A DNA stretch of 64,000 nt from Burkholderia sp. Ax-1724 (GTDB taxonomy: Bacteria; Pseudomonadota; Gammaproteobacteria; Burkholderiales; Burkholderiaceae). Positions 43,568-52,921 of the stretch are shown here, piece by piece (position 1 is the stretch's first letter; each line of letters opens with the position of its first letter). The notes under the pieces were generated by a model that saw nothing but the letters and a program-made list of their open reading frames with translations, made no database searches and was not told the origin of the DNA. The position numbers and the translations under genes were made by a program. Where the stretch lies: positions 43,779-107,778 of the forward strand of contig NZ_VWWL01000026.1 of NCBI RefSeq assembly GCF_011752995.1, written 5' to 3'.

Positions 43568-45046
43568 TCAGGCGATCCCACCCATGCACAGGTATTTCAT
43601 CTCGAGATAATCGTCGATCCCGTACTTCGATCCTTCACGGCCGAGCCCGCTTTCCTTCACGCCGCCGAAAGGCGCGACCTCGGTGGAGATCAGACCTTCG
43701 TTGATGCCGACCATGCCGTATTCGAGCGCTTCGGCAACCCGCCAGATGCGGCCGATGTCGCGACCATAGAAATACGATGCGAGGCCGAACTCGGTATCGT
43801 TAGCAAGGCGAATCGCTTCTGCTTCGCTCGTGAAGCGGAACACCGGTGCAACCGGGCCGAACGTTTCCTCGCGGAAAATCTTCATGGCCGGCGTGGCGTC
43901 CGCGAGCACCGTCGGCTCGAAGAACTGCGCGCCCGCCGCATGACCGTTGCCGCCGACGACGACCGACGCACCGTGCGCGAGCGCATCGTCGACGTGCTCG
44001 CGGACTTTCGCCACCGCGTTGCCGTCGATCAGCGGCCCGATCTTCGTGGCGGCATCGAGGCCGTTGCCGACCGTCAGCGCCCGAACCGCCACGCCGAGCT
44101 TCTCGACGAACGCATCGTAGACGCTGTCCTGCACGAAAAAGCGATTCACGCACACACAGGTCTGCCCCGCGTTGCGGAACTTGGCGGCGATCGCGCCCGC
44201 GACGGCCGCATCGAGATCCGCGTCGTCGAAAACGATGAACGGCGCGTTGCCGCCCAGTTCCATCGACGTTTTCTTGACGGTGGCCGCGCATTTCTCGAGC
44301 AGCACCTTGCCGATTTCGGTCGAGCCGGTGAACGAGAGCTTGCGCACGACCGGATTGCGGCACAGTTCGTCGCCAATCGCGGCAGCGTTGCCCGTCACGC
44401 AGGAGAGCACGCCGCGCGGCACGCCCGCGCGCTCGGCGAGCACGCACAGCGCGAGCGCGGAGAAGGGCGTTTGGCTGGCGGGCTTGAGCACGATCGTGCA
44501 GCCGGCGGCCAGCGCGGGACCGATCTTGCGCGTGAGCATCGCGGCCGGGAAGTTCCACGGCGTGATCGCCGCGCATACGCCGATCGGCTGCTTGAGCACG
44601 ACGATGCGGCGGTCCGCCGTATGCGCGGGAATCGTATCGCCGTAGACGCGCTTGGCCTCCTCGGCAAACCACTCCAGAAAGGAGGCGGCATAGAGGATTT
44701 CGCCGCGGCTCTCGGCCAGCGGTTTGCCCTGCTCGCATGTCATGATGGTGGCGAGGTCGTCCTGGTTGTCGAGCATGAGCTCGTACCAGCGCCGCAGAAT
44801 GGCCGCGCGTTCCTTGCCGGTCTTCGCCGACCAGGCCGGCAGCGCCGTCCGTGCGGACTCGATGCAGTGACGGACCTCGGTTGCGCCAAGACGCGGCACT
44901 GTGCCGATCAGCAGATCGTTGGCGGGATTGGTCACGGCAATCGCCGACGAGGCATCGCCGGCGTGCCATTCGCCCGCTATGAAACAGGCTTCGCGCAGCA
45001 GCGAAGGGTCGCGCAAAGGCGGCAGGGCCACCTGATTTTCTGACAT
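43568..45046 (-). CDS. gabD: NAD(P)-dependent succinate-semialdehyde dehydrogenase (GabD-like)
   Basis: The 492-residue ALDH has the N-terminal PANDLLIGTVPRLGATEV, the PWNFPAAMLTRKIGPALAAG cofactor segment and the catalytic Glu in MELGGNAPFIVF. The nucleophile Cys is at about residue 297 in NAGQTCVCVNR, and the C-terminal GLISTEVAPFGGVKESG is typical of GabD-type enzymes. It oxidises an aldehyde (often succinate semialdehyde) to the acid. It lies beside a GntR gene on the same strand, back to back with the operon starting at 46129, so it belongs to the same regulon. Confidence 0.9.
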   Translation of the reverse strand: MSENQVALPPLRDPSLLREACFIAGEWHAGDASSAIAVTNPANDLLIGTVPRLGATEVRHCIESARTALPAWSAKTGKERAAILRRWYELMLDNQDDLATIMTCEQGKPLAESRGEILYAASFLEWFAEEAKRVYGDTIPAHTADRRIVVLKQPIGVCAAITPWNFPAAMLTRKIGPALAAGCTIVLKPASQTPFSALALCVLAERAGVPRGVLSCVTGNAAAIGDELCRNPVVRKLSFTGSTEIGKVLLEKCAATVKKTSMELGGNAPFIVFDDADLDAAVAGAIAAKFRNAGQTCVCVNRFFVQDSVYDAFVEKLGVAVRALTVGNGLDAATKIGPLIDGNAVAKVREHVDDALAHGASVVVGGNGHAAGAQFFEPTVLADATPAMKIFREETFGPVAPVFRFTSEAEAIRLANDTEFGLASYFYGRDIGRIWRVAEALEYGMVGINEGLISTEVAPFGGVKESGLGREGSKYGIDDYLEMKYLCMGGIA

Positions 45047-45080
45047 TCCAGTCTCCATGGAACAATGACAATTCGTTCGG

Positions 45081-45842
45081 TCAGGCTGCCGCGTTCTGGC
45101 GGCGTGGCCTGGCGGGACTCCGCGCAGGCGCGGGCAGGTCGGTGGCTGCCGGTTCATCGGCGGCATCCCGTTTGGACTGTGAGTCCACCAGGATGCGGAT
45201 CACCGCCTGGACGTGTTCGACGGACGCCCGTTCGGCCGCCGCGCCGTCTTTGGCCTCGATCGCATCGAGCAGTTTCTTCATTTCCTTGAACGACGCCTTG
45301 TCGCGGCCCGGCGAGCGGATCGTGTGTGCGCGCAGCTGGTTGATGCGCGCGTTCAGCGTCTCCGCGAGCTTCCACGCCACCGTCTTGCCGCCGCTCCCGA
45401 ACATGTACTCGTAGAACTGGCCGACCTTCAGCAGGACGTTGTCATAGTCCTTGTTGCGGAACGCTTCCTGTACCGCATCGAGTATCAGCGAGAGATAGGC
45501 GACGATTTCCGGCGTCGATTTTTCGGCGCAGGCGCGCGCCGCGCTGCCTTCGAGCAGCGCGCGAATCTCGTAGATCTGGATGGCCTCGTCGAGGTCGACC
45601 TTCTTGACCACGGGGCCGAGGTTCGCAATGTTCTCGACCAGCCCCTCGGTTTCCAGATGCCTCAGCACTTCGCGCACGACGGTTCTGCTCACGCCGAGTT
45701 CGTCGCATAGCGGTCGTTCGACCAGTCGTTCCCCCGGCAGAAAATGCGATTGCAGGATGGCGTTGCGCATGCGCTCGAGTGCGAGTTGCCGGAGCGTTTT
45801 CACTTCGCGTTCGATACGCAGCGATTTTTTCTCAGTCGTCAT
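45081..45842 (-). CDS. GntR regulator, FCD family
   Basis: A 253-residue regulator: winged HTH at about residues 18-80 (LVERPLCDELGVSRTVVREVLRHLETEGL), FCD domain after residue 95 (EIRALLEGSAARACAE) and a basic, Pro/Arg-rich tail (PARSPARPRRQNAAA). The tail is unusual for the family. It lies between the aldehyde dehydrogenase gene and the divergent operon, with a TGGTATACCA palindrome in the gap, so it probably represses the catabolic operon until its substrate binds. Confidence 0.9.
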   Translation of the reverse strand: MTTEKKSLRIEREVKTLRQLALERMRNAILQSHFLPGERLVERPLCDELGVSRTVVREVLRHLETEGLVENIANLGPVVKKVDLDEAIQIYEIRALLEGSAARACAEKSTPEIVAYLSLILDAVQEAFRNKDYDNVLLKVGQFYEYMFGSGGKTVAWKLAETLNARINQLRAHTIRSPGRDKASFKEMKKLLDAIEAKDGAAAERASVEHVQAVIRILVDSQSKRDAADEPAATDLPAPARSPARPRRQNAAA

Positions 45843-45984
45843 AGCTTGTTCCGTTGTCCCGGTACGGCGGCATGCCCGCTTCAGTTATCCATCATGCAGG
45901 CCGCTTGCCCGCGTAGCAAGGAAGCTTACCCAGGGTTCTTCCCTAGTCGAAAACTCCCCACGGCGTTTTCAATTGACTATAGCA

Positions 45985-45994
45985 TGGTATACCA
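45985..45994. promoter_or_regulatory. Candidate GntR operator
   Basis: TGGTATACCA is a perfect 10-bp palindrome of the FCD-GntR type (TGGTnnACCA core). It lies 143 bases upstream of the GntR start and 134 bases upstream of the divergent operon. Confidence 0.6.
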
Positions 45995-46128
45995 ACATAG
46001 ATGCTACAAGAATATGGAATCGCATATTCTTGTCGAGTGTGGCGTAAGACCGGCGCGCAGCTGCGCGGCGCAGTGCCGGTACTGCTTAACCATGTCAGGG
46101 ATGAATCCCGCCAATCTGGAGCGTCAAG

Positions 46129-46713
46129 ATGCACAAACTGATTCGCAAGACAGTGACCTTTTTCGAAGACATTACCGTCGACGGCGGCCGCGAAGCGGCT
46201 GTTCCGCTCAAGCTGGTTGGCGTCGCCGCCGTGCTGACCAATCCGTGGGCGGGCCGCGGCTATGTCGAGGACCTCGGGCCGGAGATTCGCGAAATCGGCC
46301 CGGTGCTCGGCGAGTTGCTGACGTCGCGCATCCTCGACATCACGGGGTCGGGGGAGAACGTGGAAGGCTATGGCAAGGCATCGATCGTCGGCCTGAACGG
46401 CGAGATGGAGCATGCATCGGCGCTGATCCACACGCTGCGTTTCGGCAACAAGTATCGCGAGGCGGTCGGCGCGAAGTCCTATCTTGCGTTCACGAATCTG
46501 CGCGGTCCGGCGAATTGCCCGATCACGATTCCGCTCATGCACAAGCACGACGAAGGCATGCGCTCGCATTACCTCACGGTGCAATTCTCGATCACCGACG
46601 CGCCGGGTCCGGACGAGATCGTGGTCGCGCTTGGCGCGTCGATCGGCGGCCGGCCGCATCACCGCATCGGCGACCGCTACAAGGACATTCAGGAGATGTC
46701 GTCGAATGGCTAG
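46129..46713 (+). CDS. Amino acid synthesis (AA_synth, PF06684) family protein
   Basis: A 194-residue protein with the family phrases KLVGVAAVLTNPWAGRGYVEDL, GKASIVGLNGEMEHASALIH and FTNLRGPANCPITIPLMHKHD. The Pfam name reflects an old annotation; no reaction is proven. These proteins recur beside alpha/beta hydrolases and aldehyde dehydrogenases in beta-proteobacterial catabolic operons, as here. It is the first gene of the operon and its end overlaps the next gene by 8 bases. It may bind or convert an amide or cyclic intermediate, but this is inference. Confidence 0.82.
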   Translation: MHKLIRKTVTFFEDITVDGGREAAVPLKLVGVAAVLTNPWAGRGYVEDLGPEIREIGPVLGELLTSRILDITGSGENVEGYGKASIVGLNGEMEHASALIHTLRFGNKYREAVGAKSYLAFTNLRGPANCPITIPLMHKHDEGMRSHYLTVQFSITDAPGPDEIVVALGASIGGRPHHRIGDRYKDIQEMSSNG

Positions 46714-47578
46714 TCACACAGAGCCGGGTGACGGCAAGCGCATGCTCGACGGCACCGCATACCATGTCAGCGGCAGCGGCGAGCCGCTCGTCCTGATTCA
46801 CGGCGTCGGCATGAATTCGTCGATCTGGGCGCCGCAGATCGCGGAGTTCGAACAAGACCATACGGTGATCGCGCTGGATTTTCTCGGCCACGGCGGCAGC
46901 AGCATGCCGCGCGAGGACGCCACGCTCGACGATTACGTCGAGCAGACCGCGCGCTTGCTGCACACGCTCGGTATCGAGCGTGCGACGGTGGTCGGGCATT
47001 CGATGGGCGCGCTGATCGCGATCGGCCTCGCGGGCCGTCATCCGGAGCGGGTTGGACGCCTGATCGCCATGAACGCCGTTTTCGAGCGCACGCCCGAGCA
47101 GCGCGAGGCGGTGATGAACCGCGCGACCTCGCTCGGCCCGGAAGGCGCGCTCACCGACATGCACGTCACGCTCGGGCGCTGGCTCGGCACGACGAGCCCC
47201 GAGCCCGGCCCGGCCGCGGACGCGATCCTGAAGTGTCTCTCGGGCGTCGACGCGAACGGTTATGCGCGCGCTTATCGCGTGTTCGCGAGTTCGGACCGGG
47301 CGCACGTCGACGTGCTGCCGCAACTCGACATGCCGGCGCTGTACCTGACCGGCGAGCTCGACGCGAATTCGTCGCCGGCGATGTCGGTGCGCATGGCGGG
47401 GCTCACGCCGCGTGGCGTGAGCGAGTCGCTGGACGGCGAGCGGCACATGATGGCCGTGGTGTCGCCGCAAAAGGTCAACCGGGCGATCCGCGCGTTTCTG
47501 GACCAATCGCCGCGGCAGAGCGCGACGTCCGCCGCCGCGTCCAGCCCGACGGCCGCGCGTGAAACGAAGGAGGTGTGA
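46706..47578 (+). CDS. Alpha/beta hydrolase
   Basis: A 290-residue hydrolase with the oxyanion motif HGVGMNSSIWAPQ, the nucleophile in VGHSMGALIAIG, the acid in LTGELDANSS and the His in GERHMMAV. The start MASHTEPGD overlaps the previous gene by 8 bases. It precedes an aldehyde dehydrogenase with a one-base overlap (TGATG), so the first three genes of this operon are translated together. It likely cleaves an ester, amide or lactone to give an aldehyde precursor. Confidence 0.87.
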   Translation: MASHTEPGDGKRMLDGTAYHVSGSGEPLVLIHGVGMNSSIWAPQIAEFEQDHTVIALDFLGHGGSSMPREDATLDDYVEQTARLLHTLGIERATVVGHSMGALIAIGLAGRHPERVGRLIAMNAVFERTPEQREAVMNRATSLGPEGALTDMHVTLGRWLGTTSPEPGPAADAILKCLSGVDANGYARAYRVFASSDRAHVDVLPQLDMPALYLTGELDANSSPAMSVRMAGLTPRGVSESLDGERHMMAVVSPQKVNRAIRAFLDQSPRQSATSAAASSPTAARETKEV

Positions 47579-49050
47579 TGCCTGACGTATTCCAACAATA
47601 CATCAACGGACGCTTCGAGAATGGCAGCGAAACGTTCGAGAGCGTGAACCCCGCGACGGGCAAGCCCTGGGCGACCATGCCCGCGGCGACGCAGGACGAC
47701 GTCGAACGGGCCGTGCAGGCGGCGCATGCGGCATTGAGCGATCCCGCGTGGGCGAAGCTCACGGCGACGCAGCGCGGCAAGCTGCTGATCCGTCTCGGCG
47801 ATCTGCTCGCGCAGAATGCACCGCATCTCGCCTCGATCGAGACGACGGACACCGGCAAGATCATCCGCGAGACGAGCGCGCAGATTGCCTATATCGCCGA
47901 GTATTTCCGCTATTTCGGCGGGGCGGCCGACAAGCTCGAAGGCGCGGTGCTGCCGATCGACAAGCCGGACATGGAAGTCACGACGCGTCGCGAGCCGATC
48001 GGCGTCGTGGCGGCGATCGTGCCGTGGAACTCGCAGCTGTTCCTTGCCGCGGTCAAGCTCGGTCCCGCGCTGGCGGCCGGCTGCACGGTCGTGTTGAAGG
48101 CGTCGGAAGAGGCGCCCGCGCCGCTGCTCGAATTCGCGAAGCTCGTGCACGAGGCCGGTTTTCCCGCGGGCGTCGTGAACGTGCTGACCGGTTTCGGCGA
48201 ACCGTGCGGCCGCGCCTTGACGAGCCATCGTCTTGTCTCGCGGATCGCCTTCACGGGCGGTCCTGAAACCGCCCGCCACATCGTGCGCAACTCGGCGGCC
48301 AATCTCGCGGCGACTTCGCTCGAACTGGGCGGCAAATCGCCGGTCGTCGTGTTCGACGACGCCGACATCGCCGGCACCGTGAACGCCGTGGTGGCCGGCA
48401 TCTTCGGCGCGTCCGGGCAAAGCTGCGTGGCGGGCTCGCGGCTCATCGTCCACGCGAAGATTCGCGACGCGTTCCTCAATGCGCTCGTCGCGAAGGCACG
48501 CCAGATTCGCATCGGCGCCCCCGACGATGCGGCGACCGAAATGGGGCCGCTCGCGACCGCGCGCCAGCTCGAAAAGATCGAGCAGATTGTCGCGTCGAGC
48601 GAAGCGGCGGGCGCGGCCGTGCTGACGGGCGGCAAGCGCCCGGCGTCGATGGAAGCCGGGTATTACTACGAGCCGACCATCGTCGATTGCCCGAACCCGG
48701 CGATCCCGAGCGTGCAGACGGAGCTGTTCGGGCCGGTGCTGAGCGTGCTCGGATTCGAGACCGAGGAAGAGGCCGTGCGTCTTGCCAACGACACCGAGTA
48801 CGGCCTGGCCGCCGGCGTATTCACGCGGGACCTGTCGCGCGCGCACCGGATGATGAAGGCGATTCACGCGGGCGTCGTCTGGGTGAACACGTACCGTGCC
48901 ATCTCGCCGGTCGCGCCGTTCGGCGGCTATGGCGAAAGCGGCTACGGACGCGAAGGCGGTATCGAATCGATTCTCGAATACACGCGCACCAAGACCGTCT
49001 GGCTTCGCATTTCGGACGAACCGATTGCCGATCCGTTCGTGATGCGTTGA
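47578..49050 (+). CDS. Aldehyde dehydrogenase family protein
   Basis: A 490-residue NAD(P)-dependent ALDH. It shows the segment VPWNSQLFLAAVKLGPALAAG, the catalytic Glu in ELGGKSPVVVFDD and Cys283 in ASGQSCVAGSR. The C-terminal NTYRAISPVAPFGGYGESGYGREGG is typical of broad-substrate aldehyde dehydrogenases (betaine/aminobutyraldehyde type). The ATG follows AGGAGG by 4 bases and overlaps the hydrolase stop by one base. It is the second ALDH of the GntR regulon. Confidence 0.92.
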   Translation: MPDVFQQYINGRFENGSETFESVNPATGKPWATMPAATQDDVERAVQAAHAALSDPAWAKLTATQRGKLLIRLGDLLAQNAPHLASIETTDTGKIIRETSAQIAYIAEYFRYFGGAADKLEGAVLPIDKPDMEVTTRREPIGVVAAIVPWNSQLFLAAVKLGPALAAGCTVVLKASEEAPAPLLEFAKLVHEAGFPAGVVNVLTGFGEPCGRALTSHRLVSRIAFTGGPETARHIVRNSAANLAATSLELGGKSPVVVFDDADIAGTVNAVVAGIFGASGQSCVAGSRLIVHAKIRDAFLNALVAKARQIRIGAPDDAATEMGPLATARQLEKIEQIVASSEAAGAAVLTGGKRPASMEAGYYYEPTIVDCPNPAIPSVQTELFGPVLSVLGFETEEEAVRLANDTEYGLAAGVFTRDLSRAHRMMKAIHAGVVWVNTYRAISPVAPFGGYGESGYGREGGIESILEYTRTKTVWLRISDEPIADPFVMR

Positions 49051-49074
49051 GGCCAACGATCAGAGTCATGGGAT

Positions 49075-50940
49075 ATGGAAGCAAACGTGAATAATCAGCA
49101 GGAATCAGACGAGCGCTTCTCGGGGCCGATTCCGCCGTTCGTTCGCGACCTCGTGAGCGCGGCATGCGGCGAGACGGACGGCGCCCGGGTGCTCGGCGCA
49201 TTGCGCAGCGAAGACGACGTGATGAGCGCGCACGCGATGCGCGCGGCCAAGGCCACGAGTCTGAGCTTCGCGCACAGCCTCGTCGAGCGCATGAAGCGCG
49301 AGCATTGGCGCATCGAGTGCGTGTCGTGCGATGTCGACGCGAATGGCGAAGGGACCGTCGTCTACGAGATCACGGCGGCGGGACACCAGTTTCATTTCGC
49401 GGCGTTCTCGCAGGCGAGCGACGGCATCGACCGGCCCGGCCGGTTCACGGAGTGGACGTTCGACTTTCTCGGCATCCTCGTCGACGGGCCGGCGGACCTC
49501 GCGGCAATCGAGCACGAGCGCGAGGAAATCGTCGGCAAGGTGTGGCGCGGCCGCACGACCAATCTGTCCACGCTCGGCTGGACCGTCGCGAATCGCAGCA
49601 ACCGTTTTTACGACTACGTGCTCGGCCGCCTGGAAGCGGGCCAGCAGCCGGAACTCGACCATCTCGCCGAGGGCGGCGGCTACATCATCCGCAACGCGGG
49701 CTATTACGCCAACGGTCGGCACGGCACGCGCGCATGGGTTTCGCTGCCGCCGGATCATCCGCTCGCCTATCCGTACCACGTCGATCTGTTCGCGCTGTAC
49801 ATGTGGCGGCTCACGAGCTTCACCGTGGTCGAGGCGCAGGCGCGCAGCAGGAATGCCGCGGCGGCGCGTCTCGAACCGGGTTCGAAGCTCGTGCTGGGCG
49901 TCGGCAATTCGTCGGGGCTCGGCATGGTGGCGACGCTGGTGCGCTGGCCCGCATGGCTGAGCGCGTTTTCGCTGGGGCGCGAGCTGGCGCTCGCCTATGC
50001 GCTGACGCGCGACGCGCAGACTGCACGCGCGGACGCAACGACGCTGGCCGCGCTCCTCACGCGCTCCGCGCGCCTTTATGAAACGCTGCCGGACGGCGAC
50101 ATCGACGAAATGGAGCGGCATGCCGATATCGCGCGTGCGCTCGCGACGCTGGCCTCGGCGGCCGAGCGGTTTGCCGCGACCGGCAGCGTCGACGATCGGC
50201 AAACTCGGCAAACGGCGTCGCCCTGGCGGGCACTGCTCGCGAAGGCGCGCTCGCTTGGCAGCGACGAGGCGCACGGGCAGCTCGTCGCGCATCTCGTCGC
50301 GCTGTATCCGCGTTTTGCCGCGGCGATGGAAGCGGTCATTCCCTCGACCATGAAGATCACTCGCCAGCAGCGCGTCGAAGCGACGGTCGGCGAATTGCTC
50401 GACATCGCGGACACGCGCTATTGCTGGGCGCTCGACGTCGACCGGAGCGCGCCCGAGACCGCCATGTACTTCTGGTACAAGTCGGGCGAGAACGGCGAGA
50501 ACCGGCGCGGCGAGCGCGCCATCGACCCTGGTGTGGAGAACGAAACGTTCGTCGACGTGGTAGGCGCCGTGCAGGCATTCTGCACCGTGCTGCGCAGCCG
50601 GCCTCGCGATGAACTGGTGACGCGTGTGCTGCTGGATCATCCCGAGTTCGTGCACATTGCGAGCCGCATGCAGCTCGCCGCCACGCTGCCGTATTCGGAA
50701 ATCCGCGAGAACGTGATCGGCCAGTCGTTCTTCCCGATGGACGCGATCCGCTTCCTGCTCACGACGTTCGGCCTCGAAACGTCGCAGCCGGTCACGCGTC
50801 AATGGGTGCGCGGCGTCTTTCTTCTCAACGCCGTGTTGCCGGAGGACCTGCTCGGCGCTTCCGCATCCGCGCACATGCCGCAAGGTGCCCGTGTGGCTTT
50901 GTCTGGCAGCGTTGCCGGACAGCAGGAGGACGAGCGATGA
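49075..50940 (+). CDS. Large protein of unknown function, conserved-looking
   Basis: The 621-residue soluble protein has no family I recognise. Visible features: an N-terminal acidic region, a beta-rich segment around HWRIECVSCDVDANGEG, and a motif-like block EGGGYIIRNAGYYANGRHGTRAW near residues 200-222. A LGVGNSSGLGMVATLVRW glycine-rich turn near 280 follows, and a long helical C-terminal half. No signal peptide or membrane segment. It is translated in line with the catabolic genes and its end overlaps the next ORF (ATGA), so it probably acts in the same pathway, perhaps as an enzyme of a new family. Codon use matches its neighbours. Confidence 0.8.
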   Translation: MEANVNNQQESDERFSGPIPPFVRDLVSAACGETDGARVLGALRSEDDVMSAHAMRAAKATSLSFAHSLVERMKREHWRIECVSCDVDANGEGTVVYEITAAGHQFHFAAFSQASDGIDRPGRFTEWTFDFLGILVDGPADLAAIEHEREEIVGKVWRGRTTNLSTLGWTVANRSNRFYDYVLGRLEAGQQPELDHLAEGGGYIIRNAGYYANGRHGTRAWVSLPPDHPLAYPYHVDLFALYMWRLTSFTVVEAQARSRNAAAARLEPGSKLVLGVGNSSGLGMVATLVRWPAWLSAFSLGRELALAYALTRDAQTARADATTLAALLTRSARLYETLPDGDIDEMERHADIARALATLASAAERFAATGSVDDRQTRQTASPWRALLAKARSLGSDEAHGQLVAHLVALYPRFAAAMEAVIPSTMKITRQQRVEATVGELLDIADTRYCWALDVDRSAPETAMYFWYKSGENGENRRGERAIDPGVENETFVDVVGAVQAFCTVLRSRPRDELVTRVLLDHPEFVHIASRMQLAATLPYSEIRENVIGQSFFPMDAIRFLLTTFGLETSQPVTRQWVRGVFLLNAVLPEDLLGASASAHMPQGARVALSGSVAGQQEDER

Positions 50941-51761
50941 GCACATTGAGATTGAGCTACCCGGAACTCGCGCGCACCACGCCCGAGATGTTGCGCGCCT
51001 GCGGCTTCTCGGTCGGCCAGGCGGACGACGCCGCCGAGATGATCCTGCTGACGGAAGCGCTGTCCGGCGATGCCTACCGCTATCTGCTCGACAGCAAGGG
51101 GACGACGCTGAACGCCGCGTTGCGGCCGCGCGTCCTGCATGAAGAGGACGGCCAGTACCGGATCGACGGCGCGGGTTTGTCGCTGTTGCAGATCGGACCG
51201 CGTCTTGTCGATCTCGCGTGTGGCGAGGCGTCGCGTTCGGGATGCGCGCTCATGATCGTGAGCCGCACGGACGGTGCGCAATTCGCGCCGTATCTGGCGC
51301 GCCGCGCGGCGCTGCACGGATATCGCGCGGTGCTGTGCATGAGTGGACCGGGTGCGCAGAGGCCGGTTGTTGCCGAACCGGATGGCGAGGGCCGCAAGCC
51401 CATCGTGTACGCCGGTATGGAACACGCATCGAACGATGGCGTAGCCGCGAGCACGCCCTCGCTTATGGAGCGGCTCGGCCAGTTTCTCGCACTGCATTCC
51501 GATGCGACGGCCGGCCACAACGGATGGGTGGCCATTGCCGTCGAGCGCATCGTACAGGGCGACGGCAAGCATCCGGCGCCGGTTTCTCGCGACGCCGATG
51601 CTGACACCGAAGCGGTCCAGCGCATCGACATGGACAAGGCGCTCGATCAGGCGCTTCGCCACGGCGTGACGATGGAGGCGTCGACCTTCTCGCGGCTCGG
51701 CGAACTGCTGGTGTCGCTGCGCGTTCCCACCTCGGAGCGCAGTCGCCGCCAGGCCGGTTGA
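50937..51761 (+). CDS. Protein of unknown function, DUF3726/malate-dehydrogenase-like N-terminus
   Basis: A 274-residue protein co-translated with the 621-residue one upstream (ATGA overlap; AGGAGG before the start). The opening LRLSYPELARTTPEMLRACGFSVGQADDAAEMILLTEAL resembles, loosely, the N-terminal helices of Ldh_2/DUF3726 proteins. No Rossmann signature or catalytic motif is visible after it; the rest alternates short helices and strands with a long loop near 160-210. The consistent pairing suggests the two proteins form a complex. Identity is tentative. Confidence 0.72.
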   Translation: MSTLRLSYPELARTTPEMLRACGFSVGQADDAAEMILLTEALSGDAYRYLLDSKGTTLNAALRPRVLHEEDGQYRIDGAGLSLLQIGPRLVDLACGEASRSGCALMIVSRTDGAQFAPYLARRAALHGYRAVLCMSGPGAQRPVVAEPDGEGRKPIVYAGMEHASNDGVAASTPSLMERLGQFLALHSDATAGHNGWVAIAVERIVQGDGKHPAPVSRDADADTEAVQRIDMDKALDQALRHGVTMEASTFSRLGELLVSLRVPTSERSRRQAG

Positions 51762-51800
51762 ACCCAGGATATTCCGATCACGAAGAGAGTATTTCGACCT

Positions 51801-52778
51801 ATGGACTACATCAATTTCGGCAGCAGCAGCCTCAAGGTTTCGCGCATCGGCTTCGGCGCGATGGGTATCGGCGACAAGGCGTGGCGCTCGTGGGTGCTCG
51901 ACGCGGACGAGGCGCGGCCGCTCGTTCGCCGGGCCGTCGAAGCCGGCATCAACTTCTTCGATACCTGCGACTTCTATTCCGCCGGCGCCAGCGAGCGGAT
52001 TCTCGGCGAGCTGCTCGGCGAGTTCGGCAGCCGGAGCGAATTCGTCATCGCCACCAAATTCGGCAACCCGATGGGCAAGGGGCCGAATGCGCGCGGCTAT
52101 TCGCGCAAGCACATCGTCGAGGCGGTGGAAGCGTCGCTGCGTCGCCTGAAGACCGACTACATCGATCTGTATCAGACGCACATCTGGGACGAGTCCACGA
52201 ACATCGACGAAATGATGGCCGCGCTCGACCACCTGGTGCGCTCGGGCAAGGTGCTCTACGTCGGCGCCGCGGACATGCCGTGCTGGCAGTTCGCGAAGTC
52301 GCTCTACAGCGCGCGTTTTCGTGGACAGGCGAGCTTCGTGTCGATGCAGAACCACTACAACGCGGTATGGCGCGAGGACGAGCGCGAACTGCTACCGCTT
52401 TGCCGCCACGAAGGGGTCGCGATGCTGCCGTATAGCCCGATGGCGAGAGGCTTTCTGTGCGGCGAGGCGCGGCGCGATCGCAACTCGACCGAACGCGCGC
52501 GCACCGATGGCTATACGTGGGAGTGGTACGGACGCGCGGCGGATCACGCCGTCGGCGCGGCGGTGGACGCGGTGGCTCGCTCGCGCGGCCTGACGCCCGC
52601 ACAGGTCGCTCTCGCATGGGTGTTGAACAAACTGCCGTCCGCAACGCCGATTATCGGCGCAACGACGCTGCCGCAAGTGGACGAAGCACTCGCCGCGGTG
52701 GGCGTCGTTTTGTCCGCGGAGGAGATGCAAACGATCGGCGCGGCCTACGAACCGCGTCCGCGTAGCGGACACTTCTGA
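51801..52778 (+). CDS. Aldo/keto reductase
   Basis: The 325-residue barrel enzyme has the tetrad of the superfamily: Asp and Tyr in INFFDTCDFYSAGASERILG, Lys in VIATKFGNPM, and His in LYQTHIWDEST. The NADPH-side segment PSATPIIGATTLPQVDEALAAV closes it. It reduces an aldehyde or ketone to the alcohol, or runs in reverse; with two ALDHs nearby it may detoxify or interconvert the aldehyde intermediate. It ends the first part of the operon before the porin. Confidence 0.92.
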   Translation: MDYINFGSSSLKVSRIGFGAMGIGDKAWRSWVLDADEARPLVRRAVEAGINFFDTCDFYSAGASERILGELLGEFGSRSEFVIATKFGNPMGKGPNARGYSRKHIVEAVEASLRRLKTDYIDLYQTHIWDESTNIDEMMAALDHLVRSGKVLYVGAADMPCWQFAKSLYSARFRGQASFVSMQNHYNAVWREDERELLPLCRHEGVAMLPYSPMARGFLCGEARRDRNSTERARTDGYTWEWYGRAADHAVGAAVDAVARSRGLTPAQVALAWVLNKLPSATPIIGATTLPQVDEALAAVGVVLSAEEMQTIGAAYEPRPRSGHF

Positions 52779-52921
52779 GCGGAGAGCAGGGAAGGGCGGC
52801 TGGCGGGTTCCTGAGGCACCGGTCAGCCGTCCCTCGATACAGCATGCGCCAATACAGAGATATCGATAAGTATTACAGATTAAAAAAGCGGGCTTGCCCG
52901 GACAACCATCGGAGACTGGAA

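Noticed and set aside
43445..45043. A 532-codon plus-strand frame opposite the GabD-like gene
   Set aside because: No motif, and the opposite strand carries complete ALDH catalytic motifs.
47272..50946. Two long minus-strand frames (594 and 613 codons) opposite the ALDH and the 621-residue protein
   Set aside because: Both are Arg-rich shadows; the plus strand has ribosome sites, overlapping starts and, for the ALDH, catalytic motifs.
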